Origin: Chloracidobacterium sp.
GTDB taxonomy: Bacteria; Acidobacteriota; Blastocatellia; Pyrinomonadales; Pyrinomonadaceae
Length of the DNA stretch: 64,000 bases
Reading direction: 5' to 3'
Assembly: GCA_016706275.1 (NCBI GenBank)
Contig: JADJJY010000003.1
Span: 620,001 to 684,000 of the forward strand
The position numbers were made by a program, and so were the translations under genes. The notes beneath the pieces were generated by a model. It had not been told where the DNA came from. It searched no databases and worked only from the letters and a program-made list of their open reading frames with translations. Of this stretch, positions 25,829-33,747 are shown piece by piece (position 1 is the first letter of the stretch; each line of letters begins with the position of its first letter).

Positions 25829-26367
25829 TTATCGCTCTTTGGAGTTTTCGGCTTGAAATATGCGTCTCCACGCTGTGAAAGCTTGGCTTTTTGCGCCAGC
25901 GTTTGTATTGCCGAATCCAGCAATTCCTTATCATCGATCTTAAAGCTCGTAGTTCCTTTCACATCGACGTCCGGGTCATCAAACTGCACCACCAAATAGC
26001 GGCGCTTTGATTTGATCAAACTCGCAAGCCCCGCTCCCGGCAGAGGAATATGGCTAACGACGTTGCCGCCGGTTGACGTGACCGATTGCGATTGGGGATA
26101 GATCACCTGAAACGACTCATACGGAATGCCAAATTTTTCCTTGTTATCTTTGCCTCGAAAAACAAGCCGCTGGTTCGCGTCGTCAAAATTGAGCGTGCCG
26201 TCGATCTTGTCGCTATAGCCAAACATCCCGCCCTCGTACTTTGCCTCAAACGACGCCGGAGCAGGCTTTGCCGCAGCATTTGGTGTTTTGTCGACCGGCC
26301 TCGGCTGTGCCGAAACGACCGCTGTAAAACAAATGGCGAAAGCGGCCGCAATAAATATCGATCTCAT
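25825..26367 (-). CDS. Secreted hypothetical protein
   Basis: A 180-residue exported protein: signal peptide MRSIFIAAAFAICFTAVVSAQ, then an Ala/Pro-rich linker and one beta-rich domain (FEAKYEGGMFGYSDKIDGTLNFDDANQRLVF ... RRYLVVQFDDPDVDVKGTTSFKID). The strand pattern, an early basic YSDKIDGTLNF stretch and a late FKIDDKELLDSAIQTLA helix resemble PH-like domains, but this is only a visual impression. No known function. Confidence 0.65.
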   Translation of the reverse strand: MRSIFIAAAFAICFTAVVSAQPRPVDKTPNAAAKPAPASFEAKYEGGMFGYSDKIDGTLNFDDANQRLVFRGKDNKEKFGIPYESFQVIYPQSQSVTSTGGNVVSHIPLPGAGLASLIKSKRRYLVVQFDDPDVDVKGTTSFKIDDKELLDSAIQTLAQKAKLSQRGDAYFKPKTPKSDN

Positions 26368-26448
26368 ATGTTCATAATTCCTGAACGGTAGATTAAGGAG
26401 AGCCTTTTGTCGTTCAATATTTAGACGCTTGTGGGGCGGGATTGGTTG

Positions 26449-27255
26449 TTATTTGAACGAGGATACTTTCAGTTCGCCCTGATAAATGGCGACACGCCGC
26501 TCGGCGAGAGCGACATATTCAGCGGAGATCTCGGAGCCTAGCCATTCGCGGTCAAGCAGATGTGCAGTCTTGGCGGTCGTGCCGCTGCCCATGAAACAGT
26601 CATACACGAGATCGCCCTCGTTGGTCCACGTACGGATCTGATCCTCGCAAAGCTGCTCGGGAAAAATTGCCGGGTGCTCAAACGCGATCCTGTCACGCGA
26701 GCTGGATGTGCCGACGTTGTAATAAAAGATATTTCCTACCTTTCGCTGCGTCTTGATCTCGCGTCCGATATCTTCGTCCGGCAGATTGCCCCGCCCAACC
26801 TCAGTTATGCGAAATGCCTTGATCTTTTGCCCCGCAGACTTTGTCGGCTCGGTGAGCGGATTGAACGTTTTTGGCTGTCCCTTAGAAAAGCAAAACATAT
26901 ACTCAAAACACTGCCGGTAACGCTTTCCGCAATCGCTTGGGATCGGGTTATTTTTGGCGTAGATCATCGTGTCGTGGACGTTAAACCCCGCCTCTCTGAA
27001 CGCAAACGCGTGCTTAAAACTCGTCAGTGTTTCATCTCCATTTACTGTGCGGTCGCCGACCACCCACAGCACGACGCCGCCCGGTTTTGTCTTTGCGAAC
27101 AGCGCTTGTGCAATCTCCGCGACCGGGAAATGATATCCGTTATAGACGCGCAGATCGTCATAGGGCGGACTGGTGATCGTCATATCGATCGTGTCGTCTG
27201 GCAGCCGTTGCAGCGTATCGATACAATTTTCGTGGTAGATATTACCAAATTTCAT
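26449..27255 (-). CDS. Site-specific DNA methyltransferase (N6_N4_Mtase, beta class), no adjacent nuclease of a classical R-M pair
   Basis: A 268-residue DNA amino-methyltransferase. The catalytic motif is TSPPYDD (residues 28-34), of a type common in N4-cytosine enzymes. The SAM-binding motif DCFMGSGTT lies near the C-terminus, giving the beta-class order (IV before I). GNIFYYNVGTSSSRDRIAFEHPAIFPEQLCEDQI is the usual segment before motif I. The longer ORF to 27360 overlaps the exonuclease gene; the ATG at 27255 is 8 nt past that gene's stop and fits the family start. No restriction endonuclease gene is beside it. Confidence 0.9.
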   Translation of the reverse strand: MKFGNIYHENCIDTLQRLPDDTIDMTITSPPYDDLRVYNGYHFPVAEIAQALFAKTKPGGVVLWVVGDRTVNGDETLTSFKHAFAFREAGFNVHDTMIYAKNNPIPSDCGKRYRQCFEYMFCFSKGQPKTFNPLTEPTKSAGQKIKAFRITEVGRGNLPDEDIGREIKTQRKVGNIFYYNVGTSSSRDRIAFEHPAIFPEQLCEDQIRTWTNEGDLVYDCFMGSGTTAKTAHLLDREWLGSEISAEYVALAERRVAIYQGELKVSSFK

Positions 27256-27262
27256 AGGGTGG

Positions 27263-28114
27263 TTATTGCGGCCATTTGGCCAGGAAATCGTTGATAAATG
27301 CTTTCTCGGGCTTTTCAGTTTCTGCTTCGAGAAACTCACGGAACTGCTCTTGCTCTTCAACGTATTGTTCTTCGGTCAGTTGGCCCGCAAAATACACGAC
27401 ACGCAGCCATACGAGATAAGTGTTTAGCACGTCGATCTGGTTGTATTCGACGATCTTTGTCAGGTTGCGTTCGAGCCACAGATCGGTAACCTGATCGCCC
27501 TTAACATCGATCTTGCCGGGATAGCCGCAGAGCTTTGCAAGCTCATCCAGCTTTGGAGACATCGCACCGCCCGACAGTTTCTTTAATATGTCAAAATGAG
27601 CCTCGCTGTTGCGGGCGTCAAAATAATCTGGGCCCTCCCAAGGCTTGTTTGGCCGCTCGTTAAACGCCGGTGCGGTCACCTCGTTGATGATCCCGCGTTG
27701 GATCAGCACCTGTAGGTCGGATTCGGCCGAGTTATACCCAACAAGCTGCGGCCGCCGTTCGCCGAGGATGTACAAAAACCGGTCGATGATCGACGCTTCG
27801 TCAACATCCATTTCCTCAAGCGGTAATTTTGGCAGCGAATTTAGCGAAAACTCGACGACTCTTTCGTTATCGCGGTTAAAAAACGACTTTCGCGAAAGAA
27901 ACGCGATCGACACGACCCGCGAAAACATATATTTGAGAAACGGCCGCGGATTTTTCTCGGCATCATACTGCGGGGAATGTTCCCACAGCCGCTGCATCGC
28001 GTCGAGCTCGGTCGTGTCGTCGTCGAGGTCAAATAGCCGCTTGGCCCCGGCGGCATCCGGAACCCACTCCATGTCAAAAAACAGTGCAAGCTCGTGAATT
28101 GGACTTTTGAGCAT
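27263..28114 (-). CDS. Predicted 3'-5' exonuclease, PolB exonuclease-like (PF10108 type)
   Basis: A 283-residue DEDD-family exonuclease. Exo I is FFDMEWVPD (residues 12-20), Exo II is LVGYNSAESDLQVLIQ, and Exo III is a YNQIDVLNTY pattern of the DEDDy type. HFDILKKLSGG and LDELAKLCGYPGKIDVKG match the family. It acts on DNA or RNA ends; the biological role is not established. It is encoded 7 nt before a DNA methyltransferase, a likely two-gene operon. Confidence 0.88.
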   Translation of the reverse strand: MLKSPIHELALFFDMEWVPDAAGAKRLFDLDDDTTELDAMQRLWEHSPQYDAEKNPRPFLKYMFSRVVSIAFLSRKSFFNRDNERVVEFSLNSLPKLPLEEMDVDEASIIDRFLYILGERRPQLVGYNSAESDLQVLIQRGIINEVTAPAFNERPNKPWEGPDYFDARNSEAHFDILKKLSGGAMSPKLDELAKLCGYPGKIDVKGDQVTDLWLERNLTKIVEYNQIDVLNTYLVWLRVVYFAGQLTEEQYVEEQEQFREFLEAETEKPEKAFINDFLAKWPQ

Positions 28115-28264
28115 TTATTAAAGAGGTGGTTTAACCGTTGAAAGGTAATGTGGTCTAGCGCTTAGGGTTACAAACAACGAAAGTCTAACACACGGGCGCG
28201 CAAAATGAAACAACTTTTTTAAACAGCGCGCAAATTTGTATTGGGATAAATTCGGGAGTAATAT

Positions 28265-28657
28265 GTGCTGATAATGGACGCGGTCACACAAAAACGCCAT
28301 TCAAAACTTGGCATCGCATCATGCCTGATGGCATTTGGTATATGGTTGTATTTTGTAGTGATGCTGTATTTGGTATTTTATGTCGATGGATTTACCAAGC
28401 TACTGAGCAGCCTATTCTTGCCTGATTCACGCGGCATATCAGACTTTCGCGGCATGGGCACAGCCGTCGTGGTGTTCGCTGTGATCTTTTTCCTGATACC
28501 GGTGGCAGGTCACATCTTCGGACTCCTGATGGGCGTGATCGGTATTATTTTGCCAAAGAACAAACGTCTCTTTCCCGCAGCAGGCATTATGTTAAATCTC
28601 CTGCCGGTCGTGATCCTATCGATCTTCTACCTTATCGGCACGCTTTCGCCCTCTTAA
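28265..28657 (+). CDS. Small integral membrane protein, unknown
   Basis: A 130-residue protein with three strong hydrophobic segments (about 20-42, 65-95 and 106-127) and short polar loops. Nothing in it identifies a function. A GGGAG lies about 6 nt before a GTG at 28265, so GTG is the best-supported start; the ATG at 28274 is the alternative and would shorten the protein by three residues. Confidence 0.65.
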   Translation: MLIMDAVTQKRHSKLGIASCLMAFGIWLYFVVMLYLVFYVDGFTKLLSSLFLPDSRGISDFRGMGTAVVVFAVIFFLIPVAGHIFGLLMGVIGIILPKNKRLFPAAGIMLNLLPVVILSIFYLIGTLSPS

Positions 28658-28766
28658 GATCCGGCGCACCAAAATGTCTGTCTCGTGGCGTATATGGTTT
28701 GGCTGTCGCCAACAATAACAACCTATACTCCAGCTAAACCCTTATAACACAAGAACATCGACCCTT

Positions 28767-28782
28767 TGGCACAATGGTTGCT
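28767..28782 (+). promoter_or_regulatory. Sigma-54 (RpoN) type -24/-12 promoter
   Basis: TTGGCACAATGGTTGCT carries the -24 element TGGCAC and -12 element TTGCT with GG and GC spaced exactly as in the consensus. It is about 60 bp before the ATG of the glycine-zipper gene, leaving a leader of about 50 nt. An AAGGAGT ribosome binding site follows near 28829. No enhancer-binding-protein gene is in the window. Confidence 0.65.
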
Positions 28783-28841
28783 CCCAATAAAGGCGAAACC
28801 GCCGCGAGCGGCAACATTCGACCGAAACAAGGAGTAACAAA

Positions 28842-29300
28842 ATGAAAAAATTGACAATGACATTTCTAATGGGCGGGATGCTCACGGTATTGTTGTCCGC
28901 GACGGCGACATTTGCTCAGAGACAAAATTGCGATTCGAACGGACGCCGAGACCGCGGTTACAACGAACGCAGTTACAACAACGCTTCGTATCAAAACCAA
29001 GATCGTGACGGCCGCCGAGGCCGCAATAACGATAACCGCAATTACAGCGACGCGTATTATCAAGAGCAAAACCAGTCGGGCTACTACGACAACGGCTCAT
29101 ACTACGGCTACGACAACCGTAGTGTGTATCAAAAGCACCGAAAGAAAATTAATTATGGTGTCTCAATTGGTGCCGGTGCGATCATCGGTGCGTTGATCGG
29201 CGGCAAGAAAGGTGCTCTGATCGGTGCAGGTGCAGGTGTCGCCGCGGGTGCGATCATTACTAAGAAAACAAAACCAAAGACTATATATTACGGTTACTAA
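28842..29300 (+). CDS. Secreted Asn/Tyr/Arg-rich protein with C-terminal glycine zipper
   Basis: A 152-residue exported protein. Signal peptide KKLTMTFLMGGMLTVLLSATATFAQ. Residues 28-95 are low-complexity and hydrophilic (many Asn, Tyr, Arg, Asp, Gly). Residues 105-140 are a glycine-zipper membrane segment (SIGAGAIIGALIGGKKGALIGAGAGVAAGA), of the type found in envelope stress and outer-membrane proteins. Preceded by a sigma-54-like promoter and followed by a strong terminator, so it is a stand-alone unit, possibly stress- or nitrogen-regulated. Confidence 0.75.
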   Translation: MKKLTMTFLMGGMLTVLLSATATFAQRQNCDSNGRRDRGYNERSYNNASYQNQDRDGRRGRNNDNRNYSDAYYQEQNQSGYYDNGSYYGYDNRSVYQKHRKKINYGVSIGAGAIIGALIGGKKGALIGAGAGVAAGAIITKKTKPKTIYYGY

Positions 29301-29320
29301 ACCACTGATGATTGGTCATG

Positions 29321-29362
29321 AAAAAAGCCCCGGTTGCCAATTACGGCTTCCGGGGCTTTTTA
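29321..29362 (+). terminator. Rho-independent terminator
   Basis: AAAAAAGCCCCGG pairs with CCGGGGCTTTTT around a 16 nt loop, followed by the T-run. It ends the glycine-zipper gene, and its A-run could also terminate transcription from the opposite, convergent four-helix-bundle gene. Confidence 0.88.
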
Positions 29363-29377
29363 TATTCTCAAACCCTA

Positions 29378-29893
29378 CTATGCCTGCATGTCGCCCCCAC
29401 GCTGCATTAACTTTTCTTCAAGCTCTCGCTTGTACCTCGCCATCTCGCGGTCAAATTCTTCAAATTCTTTGTCCTGCTCGACATTGCGTTTGGTCTGCTT
29501 ATTAAAATATTTAACGCCCTTTATATTGCTGTCTTTCAGCGAACCGAGCCATCCGTGCAGTTGTTTTGAAATACCTGTCGCATCAGATATCAAATTTGAA
29601 ATTTCAGATTTGAAATTTGAAAACCGAGGAGTGGATTCACATAAACGCAACATCGACCGCGATTCACCGGCCGACCCACGGGCAATATATAGAAAGTTGA
29701 TCAGATCTTTCGTGGATCCTCGTTCAAATCCTTCGGCTATGTTATTTGAAATAGAAAGAGCCGCCCGCTCAAGCTGATTTTTTGTATCACCAAGCCCGCG
29801 AAAATCAGCTTTTGCAGTAAATTCAAATACCCGAAGAGCAAACTGGATCGCAGCTTTCCAGACAGGGAGTTCTTCGAAGGTTGAATACTTCAT
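29378..29893 (-). CDS. Four-helix-bundle protein (S23/IVS, bAvd-like) carrying an in-frame palindromic repeat
   Basis: A 171-residue protein of the TIGR02436/PF05635 family, related in fold to Avd of diversity-generating retroelements and to proteins of 23S rRNA intervening sequences. Signatures: FEELPVWKAAIQFALRVFEFT, LGDTKNQLERAALSISNNIAEGFERGS, and DLINFLYIARGSAGESRSML. Residues about 91-104 (SNFKSEISNLISD) are the translation of the AATTTGAAATTT-type palindrome at 29585-29623, in the loop before the last helix. The C-terminal 50 residues are a charged tail (EQDKEFEEFDREMARYKRELEEKLMQ) longer than usual for the family. No reverse transcriptase is nearby. Molecular role unknown; possible repeat-associated element. 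Confidence 0.82.
   Translation of the reverse strand: MKYSTFEELPVWKAAIQFALRVFEFTAKADFRGLGDTKNQLERAALSISNNIAEGFERGSTKDLINFLYIARGSAGESRSMLRLCESTPRFSNFKSEISNLISDATGISKQLHGWLGSLKDSNIKGVKYFNKQTKRNVEQDKEFEEFDREMARYKRELEEKLMQRGGDMQA
29585..29623. repeat. AATTTGAAATTTCAGATTTG palindrome inside the four-helix-bundle gene
   Basis: A 39 bp tandem palindromic stretch (AAATTTGAAATTTC then AGATTTGAAATTTG) lying in frame in the coding sequence. It belongs to the same family as copies at 20052-20082 and 29933-30007. Confidence 0.85.
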
Positions 29894-29932
29894 CGAGATT
29901 AAATTGCTCCTTTCTTTTTTCAGAACATTCTA

Positions 29933-30007
29933 CATTTCAAATCTGAAATTTCAAATTTGAAATCTCAGATCTCCGACCCCTAATTTGAAATTTCAAATCT
30001 CAAATTA
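29933..30007. repeat. Two more copies of the AATTTGAAATTT palindrome upstream of the four-helix-bundle gene
   Basis: Copy 1 is at 29933-29970, copy 2 at 29981-30007, separated by CTCCGACCCC. They sit between the four-helix-bundle start and the fadE stop. With the intragenic copy they bracket the 5' two-thirds of the gene. Confidence 0.85.
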
Positions 30008-30068
30008 AACATAAAAATGGCAATGACGGAATAGCCATCATTGCCAAAATTTCACCGATAAACCGGAA

Positions 30069-31850
30069 CTAATAAGTATAAGTATTCGCCGCGATCAACA
30101 CATCCGCAATTCTCTGGCGGGCGGCGATCGTGTTGACGGGTGAATTGTTCTTAGTAAACCGCTTAAGAGCGACCAGCAATGTGCGGCCTTCGTCACCTTC
30201 AGCGATGGCGGCGATGGTGTTTTTGGCACTCGCCTCGACACGCTGCATGGCGTCATTGCAAAAGACCGATGCCATATCGATGTATCGGCCGGCGGCCTCT
30301 TCGCCGTTGGCGGCGGCGTATTTTTTGGCACGCAGGATAGCGGTTTCCATCTGATACGCGTCCATGATGATGTCAGCGCAATTGAGCAAAACCTCTTGCT
30401 GATTTGCGAGCTCCATCATGTATTTTTGAGCAGCTGTGCCAAGCACCATCAACCCAGTTTTCTTAGCGTTTTGTGCAAGCTTGGTCTCAGCCGCAAGCAG
30501 GCTCGTATCCTCGTCAAAAGACATCTGCGGATTGAGGATCTCTTCTTGCAGAGCTGTCGCTGCCTGGAGCAGGCCGAGTTTTCCTTTCATCGCACGCTTC
30601 ATCAATTGGCCCGGGATGAGGAGACGGTTGATCTCATTAGTGCCCTCAAAGATGCGGTTGATGCGCGAATCACGGTAAGCACGTTCCGCCGGATAATCCA
30701 TCGAGTAGCCATAACCGCCATAGATCTGCACCATTTCATCGACAACGTAATCGAGCGATTCGCTACAAGCAACTTTGTTTATCGACGATTCGACCGCGTA
30801 TTCCTCGATCGATTGCAATTTAGTCGCGTTGTCGGCGCCGTCGCCGATCAGAGCATCGATCATGCCGACGGTGCGATAGGTGATCGATTCGGCAACCCAA
30901 GTGCGGATCGCCATCTCAGCGAGCTTGTGCTTGATCGCACCAAACGATGAGATCGGCTTGTTGAACTGATGTCGCTCATTCGCATATCGAACTGCCTCGT
31001 GAATAGCGAGTTTTGCCCCGCCCGTGACCGAAGCTCCGAGTTTGAATCGGCCCACATTTAGGACGTTAAACGCTATCTTTGCACCGTCGCCGACATTGCC
31101 GATGAGGTTGCCGACCGGAATTTTTGCATCCGACAGGATGACCGCAGTCGTCGATGACGATTTGATGCCGAGTTTGTGCTCTTCGTTGCCGGGACGGCAA
31201 TTGTCGCTACGCGGGACGAGAAAGCACGAGAATTTATCTTTCTCGCCATCGACCTTGGCAAAGACAAGATACACATCGGCAAATCCGCCGTTGGTGATCC
31301 ACATCTTTTCGCCATTGAGAATATAATGTTCGCCGTCTTCGCTCAGCTTGGCGACGCATTTTGCGCCGAGTGCGTCAGACCCTGAGCTTGATTCGGTCAG
31401 ACAATATGCCGAGACGATCTCGCCGGAAATTATTCCCGGGATCCATTGCTTTTTGAGCTCTTCGCTTCCCCAATAGAGTATCGGAAGCAAGCCGATCGAG
31501 GTCTGAGCACCGTACGTCGAACCAAAACCGCTGCCGCGGCCGACCATCTCGGCGATGATACAGCCGGATGTCTGGTCTAGAGCCATGCCGCCGTATTCCT
31601 CAGGAATATTTGCTCCCAAAAGCCCAAGTTCACCGGCTTTTTTGAGCAGATCACGAGCGACTTCCCATGCGTGACTCTCAAGAGCCGGCAACTGCGGGGC
31701 GACCTCGTTGTCGATATACTCGCGACAGGTCTCGCCGATCATCCGATGCTCGTCGGTAAAATCCTCAGGTGTAAATACCTCGGACGTCGTCTGGTCAGCG
31801 ATCAAAAACTCGCCGCCCTTTACATATTCTTTTTCCATTTGTGCTTCCAT
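30069..31850 (-). CDS. fadE: Acyl-CoA dehydrogenase, long form
   Basis: A 593-residue FAD enzyme for the first step of fatty-acid beta-oxidation. N-terminal helical domain (FTDEHRMIGETCREYIDNEVAPQL), beta domain with CLTESSSGSDALGAKCVAKL and MWITNGGFADVYLVFAKV, then GRFKLGASVTGGAKLAIHEAVRYANERHQFNKPI and IYGGYGYSMDYPAERAYRDSRINRIFEGTNEINRLLIPG. An extra C-terminal helical domain of about 170 residues makes it the VLCAD/FadE-like long form, as in Bacillus FadE. A GAGGAG lies before the ATG. It is the last gene of the fad run. Confidence 0.93.
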   Translation of the reverse strand: MEAQMEKEYVKGGEFLIADQTTSEVFTPEDFTDEHRMIGETCREYIDNEVAPQLPALESHAWEVARDLLKKAGELGLLGANIPEEYGGMALDQTSGCIIAEMVGRGSGFGSTYGAQTSIGLLPILYWGSEELKKQWIPGIISGEIVSAYCLTESSSGSDALGAKCVAKLSEDGEHYILNGEKMWITNGGFADVYLVFAKVDGEKDKFSCFLVPRSDNCRPGNEEHKLGIKSSSTTAVILSDAKIPVGNLIGNVGDGAKIAFNVLNVGRFKLGASVTGGAKLAIHEAVRYANERHQFNKPISSFGAIKHKLAEMAIRTWVAESITYRTVGMIDALIGDGADNATKLQSIEEYAVESSINKVACSESLDYVVDEMVQIYGGYGYSMDYPAERAYRDSRINRIFEGTNEINRLLIPGQLMKRAMKGKLGLLQAATALQEEILNPQMSFDEDTSLLAAETKLAQNAKKTGLMVLGTAAQKYMMELANQQEVLLNCADIIMDAYQMETAILRAKKYAAANGEEAAGRYIDMASVFCNDAMQRVEASAKNTIAAIAEGDEGRTLLVALKRFTKNNSPVNTIAARQRIADVLIAANTYTY

Positions 31851-31872
31851 TTTAATGCTCCTCTTTTTTGAT

Positions 31873-32256
31873 CTATTTCGCGTGCTGTGAGATCGACAGC
31901 AGATTTCCGTCCGGGTCCTTGAACCACGCCACCTTTGTTCCGTCGGGTGCCGCCCAGATACCTTGCTCGTCCTGCGTCATCCACGGAAAGTCGTAGAACT
32001 CGAATTTGACGCCGCGGGAACTAAGATCCATCGCGGATGCCGCAATGTCATCAACCTCCCAGCCAAGCACCGAGAACTCGTGCGGCGTAAACGTCTGGAC
32101 CGGGGTTACTCTTAACATGATGCCGCCCGTATCAAAGACGAGTGCAAAGCCATCGTCGGATTTGAAGGCAAGCCCGAGCGTCATCTCGTAAAACTGCCTG
32201 GCCTCGTCCTTTTTGACCGTCGGTATGAGAATTACGGGTTTGGCATTCGTTAGCAT
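31873..32256 (-). CDS. VOC-superfamily (glyoxalase-like) protein
   Basis: A 127-residue VOC-fold protein with two beta-alpha-beta3 halves: VILIPTVKKDEARQFYEMTLGLAFKSDDGFALVFDTGG and VDDIAASAMDLSSRGVKFEFYDFP ... GTKVAWFKDPDGNLLSISQH. The HAK end and E-type metal ligands (Asp-Pro-Asp-Gly-Asn) fit a dioxygenase or bleomycin-resistance-like protein. Specific substrate unknown. It lies between fadA and fadE in the same direction. Confidence 0.85.
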   Translation of the reverse strand: MLTNAKPVILIPTVKKDEARQFYEMTLGLAFKSDDGFALVFDTGGIMLRVTPVQTFTPHEFSVLGWEVDDIAASAMDLSSRGVKFEFYDFPWMTQDEQGIWAAPDGTKVAWFKDPDGNLLSISQHAK

Positions 32257-32270
32257 ATCCGTCGCCTCTA

Positions 32271-33449
32271 TTAATCGATCCTCTCAAATATCCCGGCCGC
32301 GCCCATACCGCCGCCGACACACATTGTTACCATGCCGTAGCGGGCGTTTCGGCGTTTTAGTTCCTGCAAAACGGTCGCCGTCAATTTAGCTCCGGTACAT
32401 CCAAGCGGATGACCAAGAGCGACCGCTCCGCCGTTGACGTTGACCTTGCTCGGATCCATTTCGAGGACCTTCATTACCGATAAGCCTTGTGCGGCAAAAG
32501 CTTCGTTAAGCTCGATGACGTCGATCTGGTCGAGCGTAAGGCCCGCAAGTTTCAAAGCCTTTGGTATCGCATAGACCGGGCCGATGCCCATTTCTTCAGG
32601 CAGGCACCCTGCGGTTGCGAATGAGACGAAACGTGCAAGCGGCTTGAGCCCAAGCTCATTTGCTTTGTCAGCGGACATGACGACCGTTGCCGCTGCACCG
32701 TCAGACATCTGCGACGAATTCCCTGCCGTGACCGTACCGTTGACATGAAACACGGCTCGTAGCTTTGCAAGCCCCTCGACCGACGTGTCGGCACGCGGGC
32801 CTTCGTCCTGAGCAAAGACGATCTCTTTACGGCGGACACGTCCGGCTTCGTCGATCTCATCGACAAAAACATTCATCGGCACGATCTCGTCCGTGAATTT
32901 GCCTTCCGAAATAGCGGCGAGAGCTTTGTGGTGCGAATTGTATGAAAACTCGTCAGCCTGCTCACGTGTGATCTCGTATTTTTTGGCGAGATTCTCAGCC
33001 GTCAGGCCCATGTTCAAATAGTAATCCGGATATGTGTCCGCGAGCCCCGGGTTTGGGCGAAACGTGTTGCCGCCCATCGGGATAACGGTCATCGATTCCA
33101 GTCCACCGGCGACGATAGCATCGGCACCGCCCGCCATAATGCGTTCAGCGGCAAGGGCGATCGTCTGCAGACCCGACGAGCAATAACGGTTAACGGTCAT
33201 TGCCGACGCTTCGACCGGCAGCCCGGCGAGTATCGACGCGGTCCGTGCGACGTTCATTCCCTGCTCGGCCTCCGGAAACGCACAGCCCATGATCACGTCA
33301 TCGATCAGCGACGCGTCAACGCCAGCACGTGCGACCGCCTCTCTGATCGCCGTCGCCCCCAACTCATCCGAACGCGTGTTCTTTAACGTGCCCTTTGGCG
33401 CCTTACCCACAGCCGTGCGCACGGCCGATACTATTACTGCTTCTTTCAT
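32271..33449 (-). CDS. fadA: Acetyl-CoA acyltransferase (3-ketoacyl-CoA thiolase)
   Basis: A 392-residue thiolase. Nucleophile Cys90 in TVNRYCSSGLQTIA, catalytic histidine in GHPLGCTGAKL and catalytic cysteine in MCVGGGMGAAGIFE. It cleaves 3-ketoacyl-CoA to acetyl-CoA in the last step of the cycle. Start ATG overlaps the upstream small gene's stop by 4 nt. Confidence 0.94.
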   Translation of the reverse strand: MKEAVIVSAVRTAVGKAPKGTLKNTRSDELGATAIREAVARAGVDASLIDDVIMGCAFPEAEQGMNVARTASILAGLPVEASAMTVNRYCSSGLQTIALAAERIMAGGADAIVAGGLESMTVIPMGGNTFRPNPGLADTYPDYYLNMGLTAENLAKKYEITREQADEFSYNSHHKALAAISEGKFTDEIVPMNVFVDEIDEAGRVRRKEIVFAQDEGPRADTSVEGLAKLRAVFHVNGTVTAGNSSQMSDGAAATVVMSADKANELGLKPLARFVSFATAGCLPEEMGIGPVYAIPKALKLAGLTLDQIDVIELNEAFAAQGLSVMKVLEMDPSKVNVNGGAVALGHPLGCTGAKLTATVLQELKRRNARYGMVTMCVGGGMGAAGIFERID

Positions 33450-33745
33450 ACTTGTTTTCCTTCCAGATCATCGATCATTTTCGAAACTCGATGCACATCC
33501 ATCATCCGTGCCGTTCCCTCGCCGCCGCTTGTTGAGCATGATGCCCACTGGCCCCAGTTAATCAATGCCACTTTATACTTAGCGATCTGTTCTTCGCCAC
33601 TAAGCGTGTCGCCCCAATTCTCGTAAAAACTTGCACGTATCTCGTTATCCGGGAAAAAACCTACGCCTCGATCTGTTTCCGCAAGCATGTCGGCCTCGGC
33701 CTCAACATATTTTCCGTCACCAGCCAGTTCTTTCCAGTCCGCCAT
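33446..33745 (-). CDS. Small hypothetical protein upstream of fadA
   Basis: A 99-residue acidic soluble protein (starts MADWKELAGDGKYVEAEADM) that I do not recognise. It overlaps fadA by 4 nt and starts 2 nt after ybaK. A KYVEAEADMLAETDRGVGFFPDNEIRASFYENWGD stretch is reminiscent of a TPR-like helix pair. Confidence 0.6.
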   Translation of the reverse strand: MADWKELAGDGKYVEAEADMLAETDRGVGFFPDNEIRASFYENWGDTLSGEEQIAKYKVALINWGQWASCSTSGGEGTARMMDVHRVSKMIDDLEGKQV

Positions 33746-33747
33746 AA

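Noticed and set aside
29378..29893. Accessory protein of a diversity-generating retroelement
   Set aside because: The fold family is related to Avd, but no reverse transcriptase, template or variable repeat is present nearby.
29585..30007. CRISPR-like array
   Set aside because: Units are palindromic, irregularly spaced, without uniform spacers or a cas gene, and one lies in a coding sequence.
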